Of a DNA stretch of 64,000 bases, positions 36,208 through 45,465 are shown one piece after another (the stretch's first letter is position 1; each line of letters begins with the position of its first letter). The notes under the pieces were generated by a model. That model saw only the letters and a list, made by a program, of their open reading frames with translations. It had not been told where the DNA came from and made no database searches. This DNA comes from Lacrimispora defluvii (GTDB taxonomy: Bacteria > Bacillota > Clostridia > Lachnospirales > Lachnospiraceae): the NCBI GenBank assembly GCA_013036995.1, contig JAAOXG010000002.1:62001-126000 (forward strand), written 5' to 3'. The position numbers and the translations under genes are program-made.

Positions 36208-36867
36208 TTATCTGTGCTTTTCATCTTCCAGTCTCTTATCCTGCATGCTGCATACCCGGTAAGACAGTCTCATCAGACTCTCTGATAAGTGTACATTCTC
36301 TACCACAACATCTTCCGGCACAGTCAGGTCTGTATGAGCGAAATTCCAGATAGCCTTGATGCCTGCCCTTACAAGACGGTCTGCAATTTCCGGTGCCTTG
36401 GTCTTTGGTATGGTCAGGGCTGCAATCTGAACATCATTATCTTTTACAAACTGTTCCAGATCATCTACACTTCGGATCTCAATTCCGCGAACAACCAGAC
36501 CGATCAGACGTGGATTGATATCAAACATTCCTTTGATTAAAAAACCACGCTTTTCGAAATTTGCATAATTTGCAATCGCCTGTCCTAAATTGCCCGCACC
36601 AATAATCACTAAATTGTGCTGTCTGTCAATTCCCAATATCTTCGCTATCTCTGTATATAAGTATTTTACATTATATCCATAACCCTGCTGTCCGAATCCG
36701 CCGAAATTATTAAGATCCTGGCGTATCTGAGAAGCGGTCACTTTCATACGCAAACTCAGCTCATTAGAGGAAATCCGTTCCACTCCATCCTCCATAAGCT
36801 CTCCCAGATGACGATAATACCTGGGAAGCCTGGCAATCACTGCTTTTGAAATTTCTTTATCTGCCAC
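36208..36867 (-). CDS. rex: Redox-sensing repressor Rex
   Basis: A 219-residue repressor with an N-terminal winged helix (AVIARLPRYYRHL, SSNELSLRMKVTASQIRQDL) and a Rossmann domain with IIGAGNLGQAIANY. Rex binds NADH and releases operators when the NADH/NAD+ ratio rises, which controls fermentation genes. It is transcribed from a near-consensus promoter divergent from the ABC-F gene. Confidence 0.95.
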   Translation of the reverse strand: MADKEISKAVIARLPRYYRHLGELMEDGVERISSNELSLRMKVTASQIRQDLNNFGGFGQQGYGYNVKYLYTEIAKILGIDRQHNLVIIGAGNLGQAIANYANFEKRGFLIKGMFDINPRLIGLVVRGIEIRSVDDLEQFVKDNDVQIAALTIPKTKAPEIADRLVRAGIKAIWNFAHTDLTVPEDVVVENVHLSESLMRLSYRVCSMQDKRLEDEKHR

Positions 36868-36904
36868 ATCTTCACCTTCTTTTACTTAGAATTAAACTAA
36901 CACC

Positions 36905-36933
36905 ATTATAACTGCGTGATAAAATAATGTCAA
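36905..36933 (-). promoter_or_regulatory. Promoter of rex
   Basis: On the minus strand TTGACA, 17 nt, TATAAT: a perfect consensus promoter with its -10 box 38 nt from the rex start. No clear Rex operator dyad was seen around it. Confidence 0.85.
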
Positions 36934-36954
36934 ACGAGTTTTACGATTGTATCC

Positions 36955-36983
36955 TTGAAAAATAAATGGACCTATATTATACT
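36955..36983 (+). promoter_or_regulatory. Promoter of the ABC-F gene
   Basis: TTGAAA, 17 nt, TATACT on the plus strand, ending 38 nt before the start codon. Confidence 0.75.
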
Positions 36984-37021
36984 GGTACTATTGTCCCATT
37001 TTATTCAGGAGGAAAGAAACC

Positions 37022-38935
37022 ATGATTCTCTCATGCAGCAATATCAGTAAAGCATTTGGCACCAACGAAGTGATTAAACATGCTTCCTTTCATATAGAAG
37101 ACCATGAGAAAGCCGCCATTGTAGGAATTAACGGAGCCGGTAAATCCACTTTGTTAAAAATGATTATCGGTGAACTGGCATCCGATGAAGGAGAGGTGGT
37201 CATATCCAAGGGAAAAACTTTAGGCTATTTATCACAGCATCAGGATTTATCCGGAGACCGCACGGTCTATGAAGAGGTTCTGGAAGTGAAACGTCCCCTT
37301 ATGGATATGGAAGGGAAAATCCGCAAACTTGAGCTGGATATGAAGCACGCCACTGGTGAGGAACTGGATGAGATGCTTACCGTTTACAGCCGCTTAAACC
37401 ATGAATTTGAGCTTCAAAACGGCTACGCTTACCGAAGTGAGGTTACCGGGGTAATAAAGGGTCTTGGTTTTACAGAAGATGAATTTCAAAAGCCGGTATC
37501 TGCTCTTTCCGGCGGGCAGAAAACCCGGGTAGCTTTAGGACGTCTTCTCCTTACAAAACCAGACATCATCCTGCTGGATGAGCCTACCAACCATCTGGAT
37601 ATGGACTCCATTGCCTGGCTGGAAGGTTATCTGATTAATTATGATGGCAGCGTAATCATCGTAGCCCATGACCGGTACTTTTTAAACCGTGTGGTGACAA
37701 AGATCATTGAGCTGGATAATGGCATTTTATCTGTATATCAGGGTAATTATACGGAGTACAGCAGTAAAAGAGCCATGATTCGGGAAGCTAAGATGAAGGC
37801 CTATCTAAACCAGCAGCAGGAAATCAGGCATCAGGAAGAAGTAATTACAAAATTAAAATCGTTTAACAGGGAAAAATCCATACGGCGGGCTGAAAGCAGG
37901 GAAAAGATGTTGGACAAGATCGAGTTGTTAGAAAAGCCTACCGAGGTTAACGACGAGATGCGCATCCAGCTGGAACCCAACGTAATCAGTGGAAATGACG
38001 TTCTGACTGTTAAAGAGCTAAAAAAATCATTTGGGGACAATCTCCTTTTTGACCACATCGGGTTTGAAGTCAAGCGTGGAGAACGGGTTGCCATTATCGG
38101 CGGCAACGGAACCGGGAAAACCACAATTTTAAAAATAATAAACGGCATACTGGCGCCCGATCAGGGAGAAGTTTCCTTAGGCTCCAAGGTACATATCGGA
38201 TATTATGACCAGGAGCATCAGGTTCTTCATATGGATAAAACTTTATTCGATGAACTTCAGGATACCTATCCATATATGAACAATACCCAGATCCGCAATA
38301 TCCTGGCCGCCTTTCTCTTTACAGGCGATGACGTCTATAAACGGATCAAGGACTTAAGCGGTGGAGAACGTGGGCGTGTTTCTCTGGCAAAGCTTATGCT
38401 TTCTGAAGCCAATTTCCTGATCCTTGACGAGCCGACCAACCATTTGGATATTACCTCCAAAGAGATACTGGAAGGCGCCCTGGTCAATTACACCGGCACC
38501 GTGCTCTACGTATCCCATGACCGTTATTTTATTAATAAAACTGCCACACGAATTCTGGACCTGACCAACCAGACCCTTGTCAACTATATTGGGAATTACG
38601 ATTATTATCTGGAAAAGAAGGATATTATGACTGGTCTTTTGACCCCGGTGTCCGAAGCTGCTGTTGTAACCGGCGAAGACCCAACTGGAATAAAGCTTGA
38701 CTGGAAAGCCCAAAAGGAAGAACAGGCAAAGATCCGCAAACGCCAGAATGAACTGAAAAAAACAGAAGAAGAAATTCATAAACTGGAAACCAGAGACGGA
38801 GAAATCGATGAACTTCTTGTAAAAGAAGAGATTTTCACAGATGTACCAAAACTTATGGAATTAAACCAGGAAAAAGAGATGATCAGCAAACGTCTGGAAG
38901 AGCTGTATGAGCTTTGGGGTGAGCTGGCAGAATAA
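37022..38935 (+). CDS. ABC-F family ATPase
   Basis: A 637-residue protein with two ABC domains (Walker A GINGAGKSTL and GGNGTGKTT; signatures LSGGQKTR and LSGGERGR; two DEPTNHLD Walker B motifs), the ABC-F linker helices between them, and a C-terminal coiled coil of about 70 residues rich in Lys/Glu. There are no membrane segments. ABC-F proteins act on the ribosome. The coiled-coil tail resembles Uup/YdiF types rather than the classical resistance proteins. AGGAGG precedes the ATG. Confidence 0.92.
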   Translation: MILSCSNISKAFGTNEVIKHASFHIEDHEKAAIVGINGAGKSTLLKMIIGELASDEGEVVISKGKTLGYLSQHQDLSGDRTVYEEVLEVKRPLMDMEGKIRKLELDMKHATGEELDEMLTVYSRLNHEFELQNGYAYRSEVTGVIKGLGFTEDEFQKPVSALSGGQKTRVALGRLLLTKPDIILLDEPTNHLDMDSIAWLEGYLINYDGSVIIVAHDRYFLNRVVTKIIELDNGILSVYQGNYTEYSSKRAMIREAKMKAYLNQQQEIRHQEEVITKLKSFNREKSIRRAESREKMLDKIELLEKPTEVNDEMRIQLEPNVISGNDVLTVKELKKSFGDNLLFDHIGFEVKRGERVAIIGGNGTGKTTILKIINGILAPDQGEVSLGSKVHIGYYDQEHQVLHMDKTLFDELQDTYPYMNNTQIRNILAAFLFTGDDVYKRIKDLSGGERGRVSLAKLMLSEANFLILDEPTNHLDITSKEILEGALVNYTGTVLYVSHDRYFINKTATRILDLTNQTLVNYIGNYDYYLEKKDIMTGLLTPVSEAAVVTGEDPTGIKLDWKAQKEEQAKIRKRQNELKKTEEEIHKLETRDGEIDELLVKEEIFTDVPKLMELNQEKEMISKRLEELYELWGELAE

Positions 38936-38940
38936 AGAAC

Positions 38941-38967
38941 GGGAAAGCTGTATTTTGCAGCTTTCCC
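38941..38967 (+). terminator. Terminator after the ABC-F gene
   Basis: GGGAAAGCTG and CAGCTTTCCC pair perfectly around TATTTTG, followed by ATTCTTTTATTT. It may also serve the convergent nitroreductase gene. Confidence 0.85.
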
Positions 38968-38973
38968 ATTCTT

Positions 38974-39714
38974 TTATTTGTCGTTTAAAAACTTCTGTGC
39001 TTTCATAGTGGGATAGACATCGGGGTAATAAACATTCTGATAAATTCCTGAGGTATATTTACTCCAGTTTCCTTCCTGCTGACGCCCCACTTCTTTTAGA
39101 TAATCTTCCATCTCCATATCGTAACGGTCGATGGCTTCTTTCATTTCCTCTGTGTGGTAAACTTCATTATGACGAAATGTGGAAAATGGAAGCCTTGGTT
39201 TCTTATGTGATTCGTCTTTTGGATATCCTACTGCCAGGCCAACTGCCGGATAGGTATAGGGAGGAAGATTTAAAAGCTTTATGATTTCACCTGGATTTTT
39301 ACGGACTCCGCCGATTGGTACAATCCCAAGATTCAGCGACTCCGCGGCTATAATTGCAGCTCCCATGGAAAGTCCTGCATCAAAGGTTCCTGCCATGGTT
39401 CCTTCCACACTCTCATGTATCACCTGAGTCAGCCCGTTTTTTTCAGCCGCAAGACTGGTTTTATAAAAATCCAGTACGAACAGAAGAAATACCGGTGCAT
39501 CCTCCACCCATTTCTGGCCACCGGCCAGCTGGGCTATTTTAGCCTTTGTTTCTTTATCCTTAATTACTATTACCGAACTCTGCTGGCCATTAATCGAATT
39601 GGGCATGGATTGTGCAGCCTTTAGGATCTCATCGATTATAACGTCATCAACCTCTTTATCCAGAAAGCTTCTGATTGATCTGTGATTCTGAATTGTTCTT
39701 ATAGTCTCATTCAT
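38974..39714 (-). CDS. NADPH-dependent nitro/flavin reductase (NfsA/FRP type)
   Basis: The 246-residue protein has the N-terminal NHRSIRSFLDKEV motif, AAQSMPNSINGQQSSVIVI in the flavin site, and IGGVRKNPGEIIKLLNLP, all typical of NfsA/FRP oxidoreductases. It probably reduces flavins, quinones or nitroaromatics with FMN. The ATG at 39714 is preceded by GGAG; a start at 39732 would add 6 residues. Confidence 0.85.
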   Translation of the reverse strand: MNETIRTIQNHRSIRSFLDKEVDDVIIDEILKAAQSMPNSINGQQSSVIVIKDKETKAKIAQLAGGQKWVEDAPVFLLFVLDFYKTSLAAEKNGLTQVIHESVEGTMAGTFDAGLSMGAAIIAAESLNLGIVPIGGVRKNPGEIIKLLNLPPYTYPAVGLAVGYPKDESHKKPRLPFSTFRHNEVYHTEEMKEAIDRYDMEMEDYLKEVGRQQEGNWSKYTSGIYQNVYYPDVYPTMKAQKFLNDK

Positions 39715-39930
39715 ATATATCACTCCATTCATTTAAATAATTATCACTATAAAAAGTGCTGCAATTGCAGGCAACGCCTCTTTTTATATTGCTAAATTCA
39801 ATTTTATTAAATATAATTTTATAATATTATATATCAATTGATTTGTCAACCGGATTTTAAATAAAAAAGCAGCGCTGAATCGATATAATCTATATCAGAC
39901 TACTTGCCTGCTATAAGAATTATTCGTAAT

Positions 39931-41019
39931 TCAACTCTGCCTGTATAATATCTTTTTTAATATCCGGGTCACTTCCGGGGCTTCTGCCTCCATCTCTGAC
40001 CTCGTTGATGCACTTCCCAGATATGCTGCTGCCAGCTTTCCAAAATAAAATTTCATATCATCCGCATAGTAATCCGGTATGTAAACATATTCATCCACCA
40101 ATGATTTATCCATGGATAAATCCGTCGCCTCCTGCAAAGTGCCCTTATATAAGCCATATTCATATCCGATATATTCACAAAATGCTTCCGTGAGTTCAGA
40201 CGGATTGCATATCTTTATTTTCTTATAAGTGGTATCCAGCGAATGACCTACATAATAAACACCACTCCCGGTATTGGGAGCAGAAAAATACTGCTTTTCC
40301 GGATAATAGAGAATTTCCCAGCCCTGATTGGTAAAACGCTTCACCCACTCTCGGGGAAGATTCTTGGAGGCTTCTGTAAATCCTTCCTTTGCTTCAGCAG
40401 AGACGGAAGTATTCTTTTTCTTACTTTCAATTATAATATCAAAATTTTTGTTTCTGTTTCCGGTTTCATCCATATAAAAGAGACCGACATACTGGTTAGC
40501 GGCCATCTGTCCGTTATCAAAGAAATAATACTTTCCTCCGGTTACATACTTATATCCGGAAGAAGTCATCTCACCCTTTGCAGAAAACCAGTACCAGCTT
40601 CCATCCTGGTCCTGAAACCAGCCTTTTTGCGGAGTACCGTCTTCATTGTAATAATGCCATTTTTCCTCTTCATCGTTATAGCACCAGCCAAGCTGCAGCT
40701 CCCCGGTCTCGGCAAAGAGATAATCCATACCCCGGATCGTTGTCCAGTCTGTGCTCATATAACCATCAAAGCCAAAATAATACCAGTTTCCGTCAATCTT
40801 CTCCCAGCAGTTCTTTTTATAGGTTTCATCCTTTTTTATGTATCTCCAGCCCCCGGAGTCTTCCTTCCACTGCCATTCCTTAGTGGCTTCCATAAGATTA
40901 ATGGGGGTGCTGTGTTCCTGCCCATTATCTTCTGAAGCAAGGGAACTCATCATCCCTCCCATGCTCAGAAGGATCCCTGCTGAAATTAATACCAACCATT
41001 GTTTCCTCAAGGGTATCAA
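39931..41019 (-). CDS. Secreted protein with cell-wall-binding (choline-binding type) repeats
   Basis: This 362-residue protein has an N-terminal signal peptide (residues about 5-30), then five or so Trp/Tyr/Gly-rich CW-binding repeats over residues 50-185 (GNWYYFGFDGYMS, GSWYWFSAKGEMTSSG, GKYYFFDNGQM). The C-terminal part (about 205-362) is of unknown type, with GWEILYYPEKQYFSAPN and CEYIGYEYGLYKGT. It is likely anchored at the cell wall. The start is uncertain: TTG codons at 41019 and 41010 both lie near an AAGGAG. Confidence 0.75.
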   Translation of the reverse strand: MIPLRKQWLVLISAGILLSMGGMMSSLASEDNGQEHSTPINLMEATKEWQWKEDSGGWRYIKKDETYKKNCWEKIDGNWYYFGFDGYMSTDWTTIRGMDYLFAETGELQLGWCYNDEEEKWHYYNEDGTPQKGWFQDQDGSWYWFSAKGEMTSSGYKYVTGGKYYFFDNGQMAANQYVGLFYMDETGNRNKNFDIIIESKKKNTSVSAEAKEGFTEASKNLPREWVKRFTNQGWEILYYPEKQYFSAPNTGSGVYYVGHSLDTTYKKIKICNPSELTEAFCEYIGYEYGLYKGTLQEATDLSMDKSLVDEYVYIPDYYADDMKFYFGKLAAAYLGSASTRSEMEAEAPEVTRILKKILYRQS

Positions 41020-41191
41020 GCACTCCTTCCACGTCGTCTGTAATCTATTAAAAGTGTACTATAGATTGAGAGAAATGTACAGTTTCCAATATCTGAAGAT
41101 TTTGTGAACATTTTCCAAACATTTCTTTCCAAATATACTGTTTTGGGATATAATAAACCCAGTATAACTTTTCAGAAAGAGAGGTTTCCCC

Positions 41192-41422
41192 ATGAAATGG
41201 AAACGCGCCCTGGCTATTGTCGGTCTGGTATTAATCTGTTCCCTTTATCTTATTGCACTGGTATCCGCATTTTCTCATAGTGCGGAATCAAAAAAATGGC
41301 TGATGGCGGCTATCTATTCCACAGTCGTTATTCCTGCATTTATATATGCTGCGCAGCTGGTTTTCCGGGTAATTAAACCCAATGATAATAACAACGATAC
41401 TGATACCACAAAAAAAGAATAG
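41192..41422 (+). CDS. Small two-helix membrane protein
   Basis: A 76-residue protein of unknown function. Two hydrophobic helices (residues about 7-27 and 37-60) are followed by a very Asn/Asp/Lys-rich tail. AGAGAGG precedes the ATG. It is isolated on the plus strand between genes on the other strand. Confidence 0.7.
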   Translation: MKWKRALAIVGLVLICSLYLIALVSAFSHSAESKKWLMAAIYSTVVIPAFIYAAQLVFRVIKPNDNNNDTDTTKKE

Positions 41423-41509
41423 TTTATGATCCTGAAATCACTTTCATTTAAATAGAGAATTGACTATAATATAAAGAGGAACAGCCACCTCACATAACCA
41501 GACAAAATA

Positions 41510-41547
41510 AAGCAGAGACAATAGGAAATAATCCTGATGCTCTGCTT
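41510..41547. terminator. Bidirectional terminator between small membrane gene and purA
   Basis: AAGCAGAG pairs with CTCTGCTT around a 22-nt loop, with T-rich tracts on both sides (ATTTTTT on plus, TTATTTTG on minus). Confidence 0.65.
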
Positions 41548-41560
41548 ATTTTTTCAAATC

Positions 41561-42835
41561 CTAGCGATAAATAATATCATCTCTTCCCGGTCCGTTGGAA
41601 ACCATGGTAATGGGAGTTTCAAGCTCTTTCTCAATAAATTCAATATAGTTTCTGCAGTTTTCTGGCAGATCCTCGTATTTTTTAATTCCTCTGATCTCAC
41701 ATTTCCAGCCTGGAAGTGTGGTATAAACCGGTTTTGCCTTATTAAGCTCAACCGTATTCGGGAAATCTTTTGTGACTTTTCCATCAATCTCATATCCGAT
41801 ACAAACAGGAAGTTCATCCAGATAACCCAGTACATCCAAAACAGTAAGTGCTGCTTCGGTAGCTCCCTGAATTCTGCAGCCATATCTGGAAGCCACTGCA
41901 TCAAACCATCCCATACGTCTTGGTCTTCCTGTGGTTGCGCCATATTCGCCGCCATCGCCACCGCGACGTCTTAACTCGTCTGCCTCGTCTCCGAAGATCT
42001 CGCTGACAAATGCGCCGGCACCAACTGCACTGGAATATGCCTTTACAACTGTGGTAATATTCTTGATTTCATATGGAGGAATGCCTGCTCCAATTGCACC
42101 GTATGCTGCCAGTGTGGAAGAAGAGGTAACCATTGGATAGATTCCGTGATCGGTATCCTTTAAAGAGCCCAGCTGTCCTTCCAGCAAAATATTTTTACCT
42201 TCCTTAATTGCATTATGAAGATAATTGGAAACATCACAGACAAACGGTTTAACCATCTCGCGATACTCAAGCAGAGTCTTAAATAATTCTTCCGGATCAA
42301 TGGCAGGCTTGTGATATAAATGTTCCATTAAAACATTCTTCATCTCACAAACGCGTTCCACCTTTTCCTTTAATGACTCTTCATCAAAAAGTTCGCATAC
42401 CTGAAAACCGATTTTAGCGTATTTATCTGAATAAAATGGTGCAATCCCTGATTTAGTGGAACCAAAGGACCGTTTTCCCAGACGCTCTTCTTCATACTGA
42501 TCAAACAGAATGTGATATGGCATCAGAATCTGTGCACGGTCAGAAACCAGAATAGCCGGTTTTGGAACTCCTTTGCTCACAAGATCATTCACTTCCTTAA
42601 TTAAATAAGGTATGTTTAATGCCACGCCATTGCCGATAATGCTGGTTGTGTGGCTGTAGAAAACACCTGACGGAAGAAGGTGAAGGGCAAACTTGCCATA
42701 ATTATTGATAATGGTATGCCCAGCATTGCTTCCGCCCTGATAACGGATAATGATATCGGACTCCTTTGCCAGCATATCTGTGATTTTACCTTTTCCTTCA
42801 TCGCCCCAGTTGGCGCCTACGATTGCTCTTACCAT
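41561..42835 (-). CDS. purA: Adenylosuccinate synthetase
   Basis: A 424-residue GTP-dependent enzyme that joins IMP and aspartate, the first step to AMP. It has GANWGDEGKGKITD (P-loop and catalytic Asp), GGSNAGHTI with the catalytic His, and the C-terminal TTLPGWKCEI region. Together with PurB it completes IMP-to-AMP conversion. A terminator lies just beyond the stop. Confidence 0.96.
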   Translation of the reverse strand: MVRAIVGANWGDEGKGKITDMLAKESDIIIRYQGGSNAGHTIINNYGKFALHLLPSGVFYSHTTSIIGNGVALNIPYLIKEVNDLVSKGVPKPAILVSDRAQILMPYHILFDQYEEERLGKRSFGSTKSGIAPFYSDKYAKIGFQVCELFDEESLKEKVERVCEMKNVLMEHLYHKPAIDPEELFKTLLEYREMVKPFVCDVSNYLHNAIKEGKNILLEGQLGSLKDTDHGIYPMVTSSSTLAAYGAIGAGIPPYEIKNITTVVKAYSSAVGAGAFVSEIFGDEADELRRRGGDGGEYGATTGRPRRMGWFDAVASRYGCRIQGATEAALTVLDVLGYLDELPVCIGYEIDGKVTKDFPNTVELNKAKPVYTTLPGWKCEIRGIKKYEDLPENCRNYIEFIEKELETPITMVSNGPGRDDIIYR

Positions 42836-42936
42836 TCGATTAATCCTCCTATGAGTGAAAAAATACCTTTTACTTCCCTATGATAGCGCAAAGATTCACA
42901 TAAGTAAAGTCAATAATATTTATATTTGGCATAAGT

Positions 42937-43830
42937 TTAACTTATATCATCAATCATCAGTTTCAGAATCTTCTTCCCAGCAGGAGAAATGGGAGTCTTA
43001 CGGTCTGTGATAATAGCAAACTGCCGTCCAGGCATGGGCTCTTCAAACTGCAGTTCTATCAGGTTACCTTTCTCAAGCTCCATTTGGGCAAATCCAGACA
43101 TCACACAGCCAATTCCTAAGTTCCGTATGGCAAACTGAACGATCATATCGCTGGTGGAAAGCTCGAATTCCGGCTCCACCTCCACTTCCCGCTCTTTTAA
43201 AAACTCGTCCATAAATGTCCGGGTGCTGGTATTTTTTTCCAGAAAAATACAGGGGAGTTCCTTTAGGATATCATAACTCAGTTTTTTTCCTTCCAAATGC
43301 TTAAATTTCTCGCCTGCAATAAAAACATTGCGGACTTCCTTTACAGGCGTACTTTTTACCTCGCTCCTTGCCTCAAAGGGAGTGCTGACCACACCAAAAT
43401 CTATCTTTCCTTCATATAGAAAGCGAAGTGTTTCCGGTGTGGGACCATTGGAAACCGTTACTTTAATTCCCGGATAAAGTTCATGAAATTTTTCCAGATA
43501 AGGGAGTAAATAAAACTGAAGTGTCATATCACTTGCTCCTATACGCACCTCACCGGTCTCTAAATCCCGCATCCGTCTTAACATATTTTCCCCGTGCCAG
43601 ATGCTCTCTAAACCGGATTTTACATAATCGAATAAAAATTCTCCTTCTCTTGTCAGCTTTACTCCTTTTGACATCCGCATAAAAAGCTGGCAGTCCAGTG
43701 ACTGTTCCAGCTGCCGGACCGCCTGGCTGACTGCCGGCTGGGAGATGCAGAGTTTTTCAGATGCCAGTGTGATACTGCCTAAGGTTGCCACATAATAAAA
43801 AACTTTATAATATTCCAGACTACTGCTCAT
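42937..43830 (-). CDS. LysR-family transcriptional regulator
   Basis: The 297-residue protein has an N-terminal LysR helix-turn-helix (FYYVATLGSITLASEKLCISQPAVSQAVRQLE) and a C-terminal periplasmic-binding-like domain (VRIGASDMTLQFYLLPYL). It lies between purB and purA on the same strand, but after the purB terminator. The start at 43830 follows AAGGAGG. The target is unknown; LysR proteins usually control divergent neighbours, and there is none here. Confidence 0.88.
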   Translation of the reverse strand: MSSSLEYYKVFYYVATLGSITLASEKLCISQPAVSQAVRQLEQSLDCQLFMRMSKGVKLTREGEFLFDYVKSGLESIWHGENMLRRMRDLETGEVRIGASDMTLQFYLLPYLEKFHELYPGIKVTVSNGPTPETLRFLYEGKIDFGVVSTPFEARSEVKSTPVKEVRNVFIAGEKFKHLEGKKLSYDILKELPCIFLEKNTSTRTFMDEFLKEREVEVEPEFELSTSDMIVQFAIRNLGIGCVMSGFAQMELEKGNLIELQFEEPMPGRQFAIITDRKTPISPAGKKILKLMIDDIS

Positions 43831-43850
43831 CATTCCTCCTTGCACACAAA

Positions 43851-43897
43851 AAACTGCAGACAGACTCATTGATAAAGATCAGTCTGTCCGCAGCTTT
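43851..43897 (-). terminator. Terminator of purB
   Basis: The arms CTGC(A)GACAGACT and AGTCTGTCCGCAG pair, and a TTTTTTG tract follows on the minus strand. The hairpin begins 2 nt from the purB stop. Confidence 0.8.
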
Positions 43898-43898
43898 C

Positions 43899-45329
43899 TT
43901 ATACATTAATTTCTGCTGTCATACCAAGAAGTTCCTGGTTATCCTTAAGAAGAGGACGAATCACCTCATCAAGGTATATGGTAACCTGAGCCGGGGCGCA
44001 GCCTACATATTTTTTAGGATCCATGCTTTTTTTCAGTTCTTCTAACGAAAGATTAAAAGATGGGTCTGCTGCAATGAGTTCCAGCAGATTGTTATCAAGT
44101 CCGTTTACCTTCACATTCTTCCCGGCTTCCATGGAAAGCTCCCTGATCCGCTCATGGAGTTCCTGTCTGTCGCCGCCTGCTTTTACCGCATCCATCATGA
44201 TGTTTTCTGTCGCCATGAAAGGAAGTTCCGCCATCATATGCTTTTCAATGACCTTGGGATAAACCACAAGACCATCTACCACATTCAGATAGAGATCCAG
44301 AATTCCATCAATTGCAAGAAAGCCTTCCGGCACACTCAGACGTTTGTTTGCAGAGTCATCCAGTGTCCGTTCAAACCACTGAGTGGAAGAAACAAGCATG
44401 GGATTCATCACATCTGCCATAACGTAATTGGACAGGGAGGCGATTCTCTCACTTCTCATGGGGTTTCTCTTGTAAGCCATGGCTGAAGAACCGATCTGGC
44501 TCTTTTCAAATGGCTCCTCCACCTCTTTTAAATGCTGGAGAAGGCGGATATCATTGGAAAACTTATGAGCACTCTGAGCAATTCCTGCCAGAACGTTGAC
44601 CACACGGCTGTCCACTTTCCGGGAGTAGGTCTGACCAGATACCGGGTAACATCCTTTATATCCCATCTTCTTGGCAATCATGGCATCCACTTTTCTCACT
44701 CTGTCCATGTCTCCGTCAAACAGCTCTAAAAAGCTGGCCTGGGTTCCGGTTGTTCCCTTGGAACCAAGAAGGCGTATGGAATCAAGAAGATAATCCAGAT
44801 CCTCCAAATCCATGGTAAGATCATGGAGCCATAACGTAGCTCTCTTACCTACAGTCGTAGGCTGGGCAGGCTGAAAATGGGTAAATGCAAGAGTTGGTAA
44901 CTCCTTATAGCTGTCTGCAAACTTTGCCAGCTCAGAGATTACGTTAATCAGTTTTTTTCTCACCAGCACAAGTGCTTCTGTCATAACTATAATATCTGTA
45001 TTATCACCAACATAACAGGAGGTGGCTCCAAGATGAATAATGCCTTTTGCCTTGGGACACTGGACTCCATATGCATATACGTGAGACATTACATCGTGGC
45101 GGACTTCTTTTTCCCGCTGTATGGCTACCTCGTAATTTACATCATCCTGAAACGCCTTCAGTTCCTCTATCTGTTCTTCCGTAATGGGAAGTCCAAGTTC
45201 CTTTTCTACTTCTGCCAGAGCGATCCACAGTTTTCTCCAGGTCTTAAATTTCTTATCAGGAGAAAAAATGTACTGCATCTCCTTGCTGGCATAACGCTCA
45301 GACAGCGGGCTTTGGTAACGATCTGTCAT
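43899..45329 (-). CDS. purB: Adenylosuccinate lyase
   Basis: This 476-residue fumarase-superfamily enzyme acts twice in purine synthesis (SAICAR to AICAR, and adenylosuccinate to AMP). The signature loop GSSAMAYKRNPMRSE carries the catalytic Ser; LAFTHFQPAQPTTVG and QIGSSAM are also conserved. It lies downstream of purC and purF. Confidence 0.95.
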   Translation of the reverse strand: MTDRYQSPLSERYASKEMQYIFSPDKKFKTWRKLWIALAEVEKELGLPITEEQIEELKAFQDDVNYEVAIQREKEVRHDVMSHVYAYGVQCPKAKGIIHLGATSCYVGDNTDIIVMTEALVLVRKKLINVISELAKFADSYKELPTLAFTHFQPAQPTTVGKRATLWLHDLTMDLEDLDYLLDSIRLLGSKGTTGTQASFLELFDGDMDRVRKVDAMIAKKMGYKGCYPVSGQTYSRKVDSRVVNVLAGIAQSAHKFSNDIRLLQHLKEVEEPFEKSQIGSSAMAYKRNPMRSERIASLSNYVMADVMNPMLVSSTQWFERTLDDSANKRLSVPEGFLAIDGILDLYLNVVDGLVVYPKVIEKHMMAELPFMATENIMMDAVKAGGDRQELHERIRELSMEAGKNVKVNGLDNNLLELIAADPSFNLSLEELKKSMDPKKYVGCAPAQVTIYLDEVIRPLLKDNQELLGMTAEINV

Positions 45330-45397
45330 GTTATTTTCATTCCTCCTTGGGTTTCGTTGTAGAGCTATTTTATCATATTTTCTTTATTATGGGAAGA

Positions 45398-45452
45398 GCA
45401 GTCAGGGACCGCCTTCCGGTTATGCAGCGCAAACCGGCCTGACAGCCCCTGA
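45398..45452 (-). terminator. Hairpin in the purF-purB gap
   Basis: CAGGG/CCCTG and GCCGGTT/AACCGG form a two-part stem. It has no strong T-run on the minus strand, so it may be a weak terminator or an mRNA-stability element. Confidence 0.4.
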
Positions 45453-45465
45453 TTTTTAAGTCATA

